Source: RYN-230 sp963834515 (lineage in GTDB: Bacteria > Actinomycetota > Actinomycetes > Streptosporangiales > Streptosporangiaceae). Taken from it: DNA of 64,000 nucleotides. Made by a program: the position numbers and the translations under genes. Positions 24,415 through 33,637 of the stretch are shown in pieces (the stretch's first letter is position 1; each line of letters starts with the position of its first letter). The stretch covers positions 310,001 through 374,000 of the forward strand of contig CAWICB010000009.1 in the NCBI GenBank assembly GCA_963834515.1. Direction: 5' to 3'. The notes beneath the pieces are model-generated. The model ran no database searches and was not told the origin of the DNA. It saw only the letters and a program-made list of their open reading frames with translations.

Positions 24415-25595
24415 GGCTCGTCCTCGGTCAGCCACAGCGCCGCGTGCGCGGGCTCCAGGGCGCGGCTGATCACGCCGAGCAGGTCGGCCCGCAGTTCGTC
24501 CAGGGCCACCGCCCCGCTGGTCCGGGCGGCGAACCCGGCCACCGCCGCGTCCGCGTCGTACCGGGCCCGGTTGAACCGGCGGTCCACCAGGTGCTGCACC
24601 CGCCGCCGCACCGGGTTGAACAGGGCCGCCGCGGCCAGCGTGGCCGCCGCCACCGCCACCGACGAGGTGAACCCGAGCACCCCGGTGGCCAGCAGCACCA
24701 GCCCGGCGTAGACCCCCAGGAGCAGCCCGGTGACCAGCGCGTAGGCCAGCGTCCGGGAGATGATCCGGTCGATGTCGTACAGCCGGTACTTGAGAATCCC
24801 GGTGCCGATCGACACCGGCAGGGCCACGATGCCAAGCAGCAGCACCTCCCACAGCGCAGCGGTGCTGGCGAACGAGGCCACTGCCGACAGCCCGCAGATG
24901 GCCGCCCCGCTCATCAGCCATTTCAGCTGCTGGCGGCGCTCCCCGGACGACCGCCGCCAGCTGGTGATCTGCCAGGCCAGCGCGCCCAGCCAGCTGACCA
25001 GCAGGCCGCCGAAGAACAGCAGGGTGAGCACCTGGGCGGCGGGCGGCGGGTTCTCCACCTGGGGCAGCTGACCGTCGGCCAGCACGTGCAGGTGCGGCCT
25101 GGCCAGTGCCGCGCCGGTGAGGACGAACACCGACAGCAGCGCGGGCACCATGACCGCCAGGCAGGCCCAGAACACCCAGCGCCACCGGCCCGGCGGCGGC
25201 CGCCCGTCCGGGAACAGCCAGATGATCAGCGGCAGCGCGATGAACGGGAAGAAGAACAGCTGGGCCATGACCAGCGCGGCCGGCCCCAGCACCGGGAGGG
25301 CGTGCTGGCCCGGCCGGTAGGCCTGGTCGTAGGAATCGCCGGCGAACGTGAGCAGCAGGCTGACCGGCAGGGCCAGCAGCAGCCAGCCGACCGGGTTGGC
25401 CGGCTGGTGCCAGGCCACGACCAGCCCCACCACCGCGATCGCCCACAGGGCCAGGAACAGCGCGGTCCCCTGGCCCGCGGTGGGGTGCGAGGCCGGGTGG
25501 CCGGTCAGCGACAGCGCCGCGACCAGCCCGCTCAAGGGCACCACCAGCCCAGCCAGCAGCAGCGCGGTGAGCCGGGGCGCCCGGCGTACGGTCAC
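24411..25595 (-). CDS. Tandem multi-TM paralogue 1 of 6
   Basis: This is the first of the six paralogues in transcription order, 394 aa, with GTG 25595 overlapping the FAD oxidoreductase stop. It has the blocks QPANPVGWLLLALP, WLFPDGRPPPGRWRW, SWRRSSGERRQQLKWL, KYRLYDIDRIISRTLAYA and VDRRFNRARYDAD, ending PAHAALWLT. Its loop composition is closest to paralogue 6 (GDSYDQAYRPGQHALPVL compared with AYRPGHRGLPLL). This hints that the array grew by more than one duplication step. Confidence 0.77.
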   Translation of the reverse strand: MTVRRAPRLTALLLAGLVVPLSGLVAALSLTGHPASHPTAGQGTALFLALWAIAVVGLVVAWHQPANPVGWLLLALPVSLLLTFAGDSYDQAYRPGQHALPVLGPAALVMAQLFFFPFIALPLIIWLFPDGRPPPGRWRWVFWACLAVMVPALLSVFVLTGAALARPHLHVLADGQLPQVENPPPAAQVLTLLFFGGLLVSWLGALAWQITSWRRSSGERRQQLKWLMSGAAICGLSAVASFASTAALWEVLLLGIVALPVSIGTGILKYRLYDIDRIISRTLAYALVTGLLLGVYAGLVLLATGVLGFTSSVAVAAATLAAAALFNPVRRRVQHLVDRRFNRARYDADAAVAGFAARTSGAVALDELRADLLGVISRALEPAHAALWLTEDEP

Positions 25596-27085
25596 CGCCG
25601 CTCCCCGGCCATCGCCGCCGGGCTGAGCCCGGCGGGGCTGACATCGGGCGGCTGGCGGATGCCGAACACGTCGCGCAGCGCGGTCAGCGCGGCCAGCTCG
25701 CCGCACCGGCCGTGCACGCCGGGCAGCGGCGGGGTGGACGACGAGCACAGGTACACGCCGGGCAGCGGGGTCCGGTACGGGTTCCACCGCGGCACCGGCC
25801 GGGCCAGCGTCTGCCACACGGTCTGCATCCCGGCCGCGATGTCGCCGCCGACGTAGTTGGGGTTGGCCGCTTCCGCACCGGCCGCGGTCCGCACGTGCCG
25901 GGCCAGGATCAGGTCACGGAACCCGGGCGCGAACCGCTCGATCTGCGCCTCGATCCGGGGCGTCATGTCCACGTCCGAGCCGGCCGGCACGTGACAGTAG
26001 GCCCACAGCGTGTGCTGGCCGGCTGGCGCCCGGCCCGGATCGGCCGCCCCCGGCTGAGTGACCAGGACATACGGCGAGGCGGGATGCCGCCCGGCGGCCA
26101 CGTCGGCCTCGGCCGCGGCGATCTCCGCGAACGTCCCGCCCAGGTGCAGCGTGCCGGCCCGGCGGGCCGCCGCATTGGCCCACGGCACCGGGCCGGCCAG
26201 CGCGAAGTCGGCCTTGCACACCCCGGCGCCGTAGCGGAACCGGCGCAGCGCGCGCGCGTACCCGGCAGGCAGCCGGTCACCGGCCATGGCCAGCAGGGCC
26301 CGCGGCGCGACATCCAGCAGCACGGCCTGGGCGGGCGGCAGCTCGGCCAGCGAGCGCACCCACCGGCCGGTCTCGATGTGGCCGCCGGCCGCGGTCAGCG
26401 CGGCGGCCAGCGCGCCGGTGATCCGGGCGCTGCCGCCCTCGGCCACCGGCCAGCCGGTGCCGTGGGCCAGCGCGATCAGCATCAGGCCCACCGCCCCGGT
26501 GGGCGGCCGGCCCAGCGGCATCATCCCGTGCGCGGCCACCCCGGCCAGCAGTGCCCGGCCCTCGTCGGTGCGGAACCGGCGGGCCAGCCCGGCCGCGGAG
26601 CTCAGCGCGTGCGCGCCGAACACGGCCATCCCCGGGGTCACCCGCCGCGGCGGCCGCCGGATCGGGGCCAGCACCAGGCCGGCCAGGCCGGCCCAGTCGC
26701 GGGCCAGCGGGCCGTAAAGCCGCTGGTAGGCGGCCGCGTCGGCGCCCAGCCCGGCCGCGGTGCCGGGCACCGACCGGGTCAGCACCGCGGCCCGGCCGCC
26801 GTCCAGCGGATGCGCCACGACCACGTCCGGTGCGGCGAACCTGACCCCCCGCGCGGCCAGGCCGAAGCGCTGGAAGAATGGCGAGGCCACGGCCAGCGGA
26901 TGCGCCACCGAGCACACGTCGTGCCAGAACCCGGGCAGCGTGAGCTGCTCGGTGCGGCAGCCGCCGCCGATCGTGGCCGCGCCCTCGATGACCTGCACCC
27001 GCAGCCCGGCCGCGGCCAGCGTGACCGCGGCGGCCAGCCCGTTCGGGCCGCTGCCCACCACCACTGCGTCGGCGTCACCAGCCAC
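25592..27085 (-). CDS. FAD-dependent phytoene-desaturase-like oxidoreductase
   Basis: The 497-aa protein begins with a Rossmann FAD motif (VVVGSGPNGLAAA, 8-20) and a second dinucleotide segment (VIEGAATIGGGCRTEQL). It continues with an amine-oxidase/phytoene-desaturase type body and ends with the FAD-binding GVYLCSSSTPPLPGVHGRCG. The overall look is that of the PYROXD2/CrtI-related group. Substrate is unknown, and no carotenoid genes are nearby. GTG 27085 has GGGGGG about 8 nt upstream. It sits between the partner-switching genes and the membrane array, overlapping the latter by 4 nt, so co-expression is expected. Confidence 0.82.
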   Translation of the reverse strand: MAGDADAVVVGSGPNGLAAAVTLAAAGLRVQVIEGAATIGGGCRTEQLTLPGFWHDVCSVAHPLAVASPFFQRFGLAARGVRFAAPDVVVAHPLDGGRAAVLTRSVPGTAAGLGADAAAYQRLYGPLARDWAGLAGLVLAPIRRPPRRVTPGMAVFGAHALSSAAGLARRFRTDEGRALLAGVAAHGMMPLGRPPTGAVGLMLIALAHGTGWPVAEGGSARITGALAAALTAAGGHIETGRWVRSLAELPPAQAVLLDVAPRALLAMAGDRLPAGYARALRRFRYGAGVCKADFALAGPVPWANAAARRAGTLHLGGTFAEIAAAEADVAAGRHPASPYVLVTQPGAADPGRAPAGQHTLWAYCHVPAGSDVDMTPRIEAQIERFAPGFRDLILARHVRTAAGAEAANPNYVGGDIAAGMQTVWQTLARPVPRWNPYRTPLPGVYLCSSSTPPLPGVHGRCGELAALTALRDVFGIRQPPDVSPAGLSPAAMAGERR

Positions 27086-27108
27086 CGGTCGTCCCCCCTA
27101 GCGACGGG

Positions 27109-27924
27109 TCAGCTGGTGCGCTGGGCCCGGCGGCGCAGCGCAGTGACCGGCGCGGCCACGGTCTGCAGCAGGCTGCGGATCATCGAGTTGTGCCACACGT
27201 TGCCCGCGTGCCGCCACTGCCGCTTGCTGTCCACGCACACCGTGCGCGTGCTCACCGGGGCGCCGACCGCACCCAGGTAGGTGCCGAGCGCGGTCAGCGT
27301 CTGGGCCCAGAACACGTCTTCCTTCCGGTGCCCGCCGAACGTCATGGCCAGCTCGTAGAGCGGGTCATTGGCCCGCATCAGCACCTGCGCCTGGACGGCC
27401 GTCCGGGCGGCCGGGCGCTCGGCGGAGAACGTGATCCAGCCCGCGAACATGTGCCCTTGCGGGGTCATCAGGGTGAATGACTCCTCGTCCGCGTACAGCA
27501 CGAACACGCCGGTGGACAGCTTCACCCCGCCACCGATGGCCAGGTCCAGCAGGGCCACGTCACCCGGGCTGATCCCGGTCAGCGCGCCCGCGAACCGGTT
27601 GCCGGGCGGCCAGAACTCGGGGAAGTGCGCCTTCCACGTCGCGATGGCCTGCTGCGGCGTGATGTCGCCGGGCAGCTCCAGCCGGTAGGTCTTCTGCCAC
27701 ATCTTGCCGAAGCCCTGCACCGGGCCGGTCAGCCGCCGCCCGGCCACGTTGGTGCCGCGCACCCCGGCCCGCTGCTGCACGTCCAGCCGGTCCACCTTGG
27801 CCGCCCACCGGCCGTAGTCCCTGGGCACCGCGCCCGGGGGCGTCACCACGGCCCCGGCCTCGCGCACGCTCAGCTCGATCTGCTCCGCCGGGATGGCCCG
27901 CTCCGGGCCCGCTGCCTCAGTCAT
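27109..27924 (-). CDS. Conserved hypothetical protein, DUF1990-like at best
   Basis: The 271-aa soluble protein is recognisable only loosely. Segments such as FGKMWQKTYRLELPG, WKAHFPEFWPPGNRF, KLSTGVFVLYADEESF and TPQGHMFAGWITFSA recall a conserved actinomycete protein with a lipid-binding-like beta fold. I am not certain of the family name. No catalytic motif is visible. It lies 23 nt upstream of the FAD oxidoreductase and 10 nt downstream of a STAS gene, so it belongs to the same transcription unit. Confidence 0.65.
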   Translation of the reverse strand: MTEAAGPERAIPAEQIELSVREAGAVVTPPGAVPRDYGRWAAKVDRLDVQQRAGVRGTNVAGRRLTGPVQGFGKMWQKTYRLELPGDITPQQAIATWKAHFPEFWPPGNRFAGALTGISPGDVALLDLAIGGGVKLSTGVFVLYADEESFTLMTPQGHMFAGWITFSAERPAARTAVQAQVLMRANDPLYELAMTFGGHRKEDVFWAQTLTALGTYLGAVGAPVSTRTVCVDSKRQWRHAGNVWHNSMIRSLLQTVAAPVTALRRRAQRTS

Positions 27925-27934
27925 GACATCCCCC

Positions 27935-28294
27935 TCAGGCGCCCGCGGCGGATAGCGCGGCGGCCTCGTCGTCGTAGATCGTGATCGCCTCGTCCAGCCG
28001 GGTGAGCTCGAAGATCTCCCGGTAGTGCTCGCTCAGCCCGTACGCGGCCAGCTGCTGCCGCTGCCGGTTGGCCCGGACGAGCAGGGTGACCAGCATCCCG
28101 ATGCCGCCGCTGTTCATGTACTCCAGGCCGCCGAAGTTGAGCACCAGCCGGCTGGTGCCCGGCCCGCCCGCTTCCTCGTAGGCCGACATCAGCACCGGCT
28201 CGCAGCCCGCGGTGACCTCGCCCTTGATGTCCACCACCGCCACCGCGTCCGCCACGTGCCTGACCTGCATGGTGACCTCTGGTCCATCCATCAC
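27935..28294 (-). CDS. STAS-domain anti-sigma factor antagonist (first copy)
   Basis: This 119-aa STAS protein of the SpoIIAA/RsbV type has a phosphorylatable serine S62 in EYMNSGGIGML, the conserved helix-cap position. The start could also be M2 or M9. When unphosphorylated, such proteins sequester an anti-sigma kinase; the phosphatase and kinase needed for the cycle are encoded two and three genes upstream. It shares YGLSEHYREIFELTRL with the next STAS protein, indicating duplication. Gaps of 10 nt on both sides support one operon. Confidence 0.87.
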   Translation of the reverse strand: MMDGPEVTMQVRHVADAVAVVDIKGEVTAGCEPVLMSAYEEAGGPGTSRLVLNFGGLEYMNSGGIGMLVTLLVRANRQRQQLAAYGLSEHYREIFELTRLDEAITIYDDEAAALSAAGA

Positions 28295-28304
28295 TACCCC
28301 TCCC

Positions 28305-28661
28305 TTAGTGACCCTGCATCTGCAGCGCTGTATCCAGGTCGCCGAAGACCTCGATGAAGTCGGACAGCCGGGTGATGTCGAAGATCTCCCGGTAGTGCTC
28401 GGACAGGCCGCTCGCCACCACCTTGCGGCGCTGTGACCGGGCCTGGGCCAGCACGCTCACGATGAGCGCGATCCCGGTCGAGTTGATGTAGTCGACCCGG
28501 GCGAAGTCGAGCACCACGGTCTGCGCCGAGCCGTCCTCGACCGCCTGCTGGTAAGCACCGGTCAGCACCGCAGCGGCGCCGCCGTCCACCTCCCCGGTGA
28601 GCTCGATGATTGCGGTGCCGTCCACCGCGTGCACGGCCGCCGCACAGGTCTTGTTGTTCAT
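28305..28661 (-). CDS. STAS-domain anti-sigma factor antagonist (second copy)
   Basis: The 118-aa STAS protein has phospho-acceptor candidate S61 in DYINSTGIAL and the SGLSEHYREIFDITRL segment shared with its neighbour. ATG 28661 is chosen because GGGAGG lies 7 nt upstream and it overlaps the anti-sigma ATPase stop (ATGA). Longer in-frame extensions lack sense. Two antagonists beside one kinase suggest two inputs or a stressosome-like mixed complex. Confidence 0.87.
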   Translation of the reverse strand: MNNKTCAAAVHAVDGTAIIELTGEVDGGAAAVLTGAYQQAVEDGSAQTVVLDFARVDYINSTGIALIVSVLAQARSQRRKVVASGLSEHYREIFDITRLSDFIEVFGDLDTALQMQGH

Positions 28662-29143
28662 TGACCGCCTCCCGGCAAGTCCTCTTCCGGTGCCCCCGCG
28701 CCGGTCCGCATGGTGAGCTGGATGGTGTGCCACGGGCCGTCCGTGCTGACCTGCATGGCATCGACCATGTTCCGGATCAGGAACAGCCCCCAGCCGCGGG
28801 GTGGCTGCTCGCCGGCTAGTTTGAGCTCGAGGTCAGGGGTCACGGCAGTCCCGGCCGGGGTGTGCTCGCCGCCCCGGTCGGTGATGGCCACGATGATGTC
28901 CGCGCCGTCCTGGGTGACCTCGACGTCGACCGGGATCTCCGGCTGGTTGCGGTTGCCGTGCTCGATCGCGTTCATCGTCGCCTCGGCCACCGCGGTCTTG
29001 AGCCGCTCCAGCCGGGCCGCGGTCAGCCCGCGGCCGGCCACCGCCTCGGCCACCCGGGCCCTCGCGACCCGCTCGTTGCCCGGCTCGCTGGCCACCGCGA
29101 ACGAAGCCAGCTGATGGCCGGCCGGCTGGGCCACCGACGTCAT
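28658..29143 (-). CDS. Anti-sigma factor-type serine kinase (HATPase, RsbW/SpoIIAB-like)
   Basis: The 161-aa protein is a GHKL ATPase of the anti-sigma regulatory type. It has the N-box AEATMNAIEHGN (around N58), G1-box DRGGE (89-93) and G2-box GWGLFLIRNMVD (117-128). In known systems it binds a sigma factor or phosphorylates the STAS antagonist. No sigma factor is encoded next to it, so the target is elsewhere or the output is different. ATG 29143 has GGGAGG 6 nt upstream and overlaps the phosphatase stop by 4 nt. Confidence 0.87.
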   Translation of the reverse strand: MTSVAQPAGHQLASFAVASEPGNERVARARVAEAVAGRGLTAARLERLKTAVAEATMNAIEHGNRNQPEIPVDVEVTQDGADIIVAITDRGGEHTPAGTAVTPDLELKLAGEQPPRGWGLFLIRNMVDAMQVSTDGPWHTIQLTMRTGAGAPEEDLPGGGQ

Positions 29144-30479
29144 TCGGCACCTCCCGCGTACCCGGCGTGCAGCGATCGCTGCAGGCAGACCAGCGTGATG
29201 TCGTCCTCCTGCTCGGCGTCCGGCCCGGTGAACGCGGCCAGCTCGGTCAGGCACAGGTCGATGAGTTCCTCGCCGGACGGGCCCCGGCCGGCCAGCTCAG
29301 CCACCCGCGGGAAGCCGAACATGTCCCGGTCCGGGTTATGCGCCTCGGCCAGCCCGTCGCTGTGCAGCAGCGCGCAGTCACCCGGCTGGAACTGGAACGT
29401 CTTCTCCTCATAGTCCATGCCGGGCATCAGCCCGAGCGGCATGCCGCGGGCCCGCAGCTCGGCCACCCCGCCGGTGGTGCGCACGTACGGCACATCGTGC
29501 CCCGCGTTGGCGAACACGATGCTGCCGCTGGCCGGGTCGAGCACCAGGGCCAGGCAGGTTACGAACATGTGCGCCGGGATATCTGCGCACAGCAGGTCGT
29601 TCACGTGGGCCAGCACCGCACCGGGCGAGACCAGCCGGGGCGCGGCCCCGCGCAGCAGCGCGTGCGTGCTGGCCATGACCAGGGCCGCGGGCACACCCTT
29701 GTCGGTCACGTCGCCGACCACGAACATGACCCGGCCGTCTGGCAGCGGGATGAAGTCGTAGAAGTCGCCGCCCACCGTCCGGGCCGGCCGGTAGAACGCA
29801 GCCACATGCCAGCTCGGCAGGTCGGGCACGGCCTTGGGCAGGAACTGCTGCTGGATGATCTGCGCGATCTTCAGCTCCTGCTCGATCCGCTCCCGGTTAC
29901 GGGCCTCGGCTTCCTGCTGGCGGACCAGCTGGCCGACCCGCATGGCCGGGGCCGCGTAGCCGGCCAACGCGTTGAGCAGCCGGCGGTCCTCGGACGAATA
30001 GTCCCGCTCAGACAGCCGGGGGCCCAGGCTGACCAGGCCGATCAGGCTGCCCGACGAGATCAGCGGCACGGTGAGCACCACGCCGGCTTGTTTCAGCGCG
30101 GCCAGTGCGGGCGAGTCGAGCTCGAGGCCGCGGATGTCCACCGCGCCGGCCGCGCTCAGCAGGTAGCCGACCAGCGGGTCGTTGGAGGCCAGCTCGAACT
30201 GGGGGCCCTGGTCGGCGGGGGCCACGGTGACCGCGGCCGGCGCCGCCGGGGCGGCCGGCCGGCGCCGCCGCCAGCCGCGCGCCCAGGCGCGGGGCTGGGA
30301 CTGGCCGTTGACCGGGGCGGCGTCCAGGCCGGGGCCGGCCGGGCTGGTGCCGGCCGGGCTCGGCCGGCCAGGTCAGCCGGGCCAGGGCCGGGAACAGCGG
30401 GGTCACCACCGCCGCTGGTGGCCGTTCCGGCGGCGGCCCCGTCCCGGCCGCCGCTGGCCCTGTCCAGCTGTTGCGCCAT
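29140..30479 (-). CDS. GAF-SpoIIE (PP2C) phosphatase, N-terminal frame disturbed
   Basis: The intact frame (GTG 30225 down to 29140, 361 aa) holds the end of a GAF domain (VLTVPLISSGSLIGLVSLG). A linker helix follows, then a SpoIIE phosphatase with VGGDFYDF, GDVTDKGVPAALVMA, FANAGHDVPY, LHSDGLAEA and EDDITLVCL. It should dephosphorylate the STAS antagonists encoded downstream. The frame stays open up to a TGA at 30375 without a normal start codon. A well-placed ATG at 30479, with GGAGGGGAG just upstream, opens a different frame (MAQQLDRASGG). The real gene probably starts there, and a one- or two-base indel near 30350-30370 breaks the N-terminus. Confidence 0.82.
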
Positions 30480-30623
30480 AGCTCCCCTCCCGAAATTCCC
30501 GGGTCCCCCAAGCTCACGGCCAGCTTAGGGAGCTGGCGATACGGGATCGTTACGGCGCAGCCGGGCTGGGCAGCGAATTTCACGCTGCTGCGTTACGGTG
30601 GCCTGGGTTGGTCTGGGGGGGAC

Positions 30624-33551
30624 ATGACACAGCTGGATCTCGCGCTGCTCGGGCCGCCGGTCATCTCCCGCGGCGGCATCCCGGTCAGCTTCGACACCCG
30701 GAAAGCCACCGCCGTGCTGGCCCTGCTCGCGGCGGGCCAGCACGAGCGCCAGCACGAGCTGAGCCGGGAGCAGCTGGCCGCCCTGCTCTGGCCGGACGCG
30801 GACTCGGCCCGGGCCCGCGCCTCGCTGCGCCGCACGCTGTCCGTAGCCGCGGCCGCGGCCGGCCCGGGGCTGCTGGTCAGCCGGGCCACGGTGGCGCTGG
30901 ACCTGGGCCAGGTCCAGGTGGACGTGACCGAGTTCGAGGCGCTGGCCGCCGGGCCGGGCGTGGCGGGGCTGGAGCGGGCGGCCGGGCTGTACCGGGATGA
31001 CTTCCTGGCCGGCTTCGCGCTGCGCGACTGCCCGGAGTTCGACGACTGGCAGGCGGCCACCGCGGACCGGCTCCGGCAGCGGCTGGCCGGGACGCTGCAG
31101 CGGCTGGCCGAGGCGTGCACCGCCGCCGGCGACCTGGACCGGGCCACCGGCCATACCCGGCGCTGGCTCGGCCTCGACCCGCTGCACGAGCCCGCCCATC
31201 AGGCGCTGATCAGGCTGCTGGCCTGGACCGGGCAGCGGTCCGCGGCGCTCCGCGCCTACCGCGCGCTGGTCCGCATCCTGGACACCGAGCTGGCGGTGCG
31301 GCCGCTGCCGGAGACCACCCAGCTGTACGACGACGTCCGGGCCGGGCGGCTGGCCGCGCCGCCGCGCACCGCCGCCGCCGGGGCCGGCGAAGCCGTCACT
31401 GCCCCGGCGCCGCCGCCGCAGGCCGCGGGGCCAGCGGCGCGGGCGGGGCGTTCGGTAGCGGACGCGGTTCCGCTGGTCGGGCGGGCCGCCGAACTGCAGG
31501 CCCTGCACCAGGCGTGGCGGGAGGTGGGCGCGGCGGGCCAGGTGGCCGCGGTGCTGGGCCCGGCCGGCTGTGGGAAGACCCGGCTGGTCGAGGAGTTCCG
31601 GCGCCGCGCGCAGGCCGCCGGGACGGTGCTGCTGGCCGCGCGCTGCCACGACGGGGAGACCGGGCTGCCGTTCGTGCTGGCCGCCGACCTGCTCGCGGCG
31701 GCGCTCTCGGTGTGCCCGGAACTGCCCGCCCGGCTGCCCGCCCACACCGCCGCGATGACCGGGCGGCTGTGCCCCGGGCTGGCCGCCGACTACCCCGACG
31801 ACGTGGCCCCGCTGGACAGCCCGATGGCGCTGACCCGGCTGTACGGGGCGATCGGCGAGGCGCTGCGGGCCGCGGCCAGCCCGGCCGGGGGCGGCGCCGC
31901 GGGCCCGGCCGGGGTGGTCCTGGTCGAGGACGTGCACTGGGCCGACGGGCCGTCTCTCGACCTGCTCGGCTACCTGGTGCGGCGGCTGGCCGGCTGGCCG
32001 CTGCTGCTCGTGCTCAGCTGGTCCACCGATCATGCCGAACGCCTGCGCGGGCTGCGCTCCGCGCTGGGCGAGGCGTCCGACGCGGGCCGCTGCACGCTGA
32101 TCGAGCCAGCTCCGCTGGCCGCGGACCAGATCCGCGAGCTGCTGGACCGGTCCGGGGTCAGCGACGCGGACGTGGGCCGTCTGCTGGCCCAGACCCGCGG
32201 CCTGCCCATGCTGGTCCGGGAGTACGTGGAAGGGCTGCGCTCCGGCGCGGGCCAGCCGGGCGCGGCCGGCCAGAGCGCCGAGCGGTGGTGGCCGCCCGCG
32301 TCGGTCCGCGAGCTGCTCCGGCGGCGGTTGCAGGCGGCCAGCGAGCCGACCCAGCAGATGCTGTCCACCGCGGCCGTGCTGGGCAGCGGCTGCGACGCGG
32401 ACCTGCTCCGCGCGGTCAGCGGCCGCGGCGAGGCAGAGACGGTGGAAGCGCTCGACGAGGCGGTCCGCCGGTTCCTGATCACCGAGGTGCCGCCCGCGGG
32501 CGAGCACGGGCAGCCCAGCTACGAGTTCCCCTACGAGGCGCTGCGTGAGGTGGTGTACGAATCAGCCACGCTGGCCCGGCGGCGGCTGCTGCACGGCCGG
32601 GCCGCCGACACGCTGGCCCGCCGGTACGAGCGGGACCCGGTGGCCACCCGGGCCGCGGCCGTGGCCGAGCACCTGCAGCGGGCCGGCCGGGACGCCGAGG
32701 CGGCGGTGTGGTGGTGGCGGGCCGCAGCCCGGGCCCGGGAGCTGTACGCGCACGCCGAGGAGTACGCGCACCTGCGCCAGGCCGAGGCGCTCGGCTACCC
32801 GGCCGTCGACGTGGCCGTGGCGCTGGGCGACGCGGCGACCATGCTCGGCCGCTACCGGGAGGCGCTGGCCGAGTTCGAGGCGGCCGCGGCGGCCGGTGGT
32901 GACGCCCCGGGCAGCGTGGCCGCCGACATCGAGCACAAGCTAGCCGAGGTGCACCACCGGCTGGGCGACTGGGCGCTGGCCGAGGCGCACCTGGCCGCCG
33001 CGGCCCAGCTGCTGGACCCGGCCGACACCAGCCGCCGGGCCCGGATCGAGGCCGACCGCGCGGTGCTCGGCTACCGGCGCGGCGCCACCGCGGACGCGGC
33101 CCGGCTGGCCGCCCGCGCGCTGGCCGCGGCCCGCGCCGCGGCCGACCCGGCCGCGGTCGCCCAGGCGCTGAACGTGCTCGGCATGCTGGCCGCCCGCCGC
33201 GGTGACCCGGTCACGGCCGCGGCCCAGCTGCGGGAGAGCCTGGCCCAGGCCCGCCAGCTGCCGGACCGGGGCGCGGCGGTGGCTGCGCTGAACAACCTGG
33301 CCCGGCTGCTGGCCGAGAACGGCCACCCGGCCGAGGCCCTGCCGCTGGCCCAGGAGGCGCTGGCGCTGGGCCGCGAGCTCGGCGACCAGCACCGGGTGGC
33401 CGCGCTGCACACCAACCTGGCCGACCTGCTGCACGCGGCCGGCCAGCGGGACGCGGCCCTGGTCCACCTCAAGGAGGCGGCCCGCGGCTTCGCCGCGCTG
33501 GACACCGGCGGCACACCGCGGCCTGAGGTCTGGACGCTCGTCGAGTGGTAG
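30624..33551 (+). CDS. SARP/AfsR-family regulator with BTAD, AAA+ ATPase and TPR-like repeats
   Basis: The 975-aa protein has an N-terminal winged-helix segment (~1-95) and a bacterial transcriptional activator domain (~100-240). A Pro/Ala linker leads to an NTPase with Walker A GPAGCGKT (312-319) and Walker B VVLVEDVHWAD (431-441). The C-terminal third consists of TPR-like helical repeats (~690-960). SARPs activate secondary-metabolite or developmental genes. ATG 30624 follows a run of seven G residues about 3 nt upstream and matches the domain start. It is divergent from the phosphatase-led operon, about 144 bp from its likely start, so it may control that operon. No biosynthetic cluster is seen here. 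Confidence 0.88.
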   Translation: MTQLDLALLGPPVISRGGIPVSFDTRKATAVLALLAAGQHERQHELSREQLAALLWPDADSARARASLRRTLSVAAAAAGPGLLVSRATVALDLGQVQVDVTEFEALAAGPGVAGLERAAGLYRDDFLAGFALRDCPEFDDWQAATADRLRQRLAGTLQRLAEACTAAGDLDRATGHTRRWLGLDPLHEPAHQALIRLLAWTGQRSAALRAYRALVRILDTELAVRPLPETTQLYDDVRAGRLAAPPRTAAAGAGEAVTAPAPPPQAAGPAARAGRSVADAVPLVGRAAELQALHQAWREVGAAGQVAAVLGPAGCGKTRLVEEFRRRAQAAGTVLLAARCHDGETGLPFVLAADLLAAALSVCPELPARLPAHTAAMTGRLCPGLAADYPDDVAPLDSPMALTRLYGAIGEALRAAASPAGGGAAGPAGVVLVEDVHWADGPSLDLLGYLVRRLAGWPLLLVLSWSTDHAERLRGLRSALGEASDAGRCTLIEPAPLAADQIRELLDRSGVSDADVGRLLAQTRGLPMLVREYVEGLRSGAGQPGAAGQSAERWWPPASVRELLRRRLQAASEPTQQMLSTAAVLGSGCDADLLRAVSGRGEAETVEALDEAVRRFLITEVPPAGEHGQPSYEFPYEALREVVYESATLARRRLLHGRAADTLARRYERDPVATRAAAVAEHLQRAGRDAEAAVWWWRAAARARELYAHAEEYAHLRQAEALGYPAVDVAVALGDAATMLGRYREALAEFEAAAAAGGDAPGSVAADIEHKLAEVHHRLGDWALAEAHLAAAAQLLDPADTSRRARIEADRAVLGYRRGATADAARLAARALAAARAAADPAAVAQALNVLGMLAARRGDPVTAAAQLRESLAQARQLPDRGAAVAALNNLARLLAENGHPAEALPLAQEALALGRELGDQHRVAALHTNLADLLHAAGQRDAALVHLKEAARGFAALDTGGTPRPEVWTLVEW

Positions 33552-33637
33552 CGGGCCGGGCAATGGCTCAGCCGGCCCGGCCCCGGTCGGCCCGGTCGGC
33601 CCGGCCCGGCCCGGCCGGCCACCGCGGGCGGGTGCGC

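Noticed and set aside
33581..33621. Short CGGCC-rich repeat near the SARP gene end
   Set aside because: It is simple GC-rich low complexity without a fixed unit or clear hairpin.
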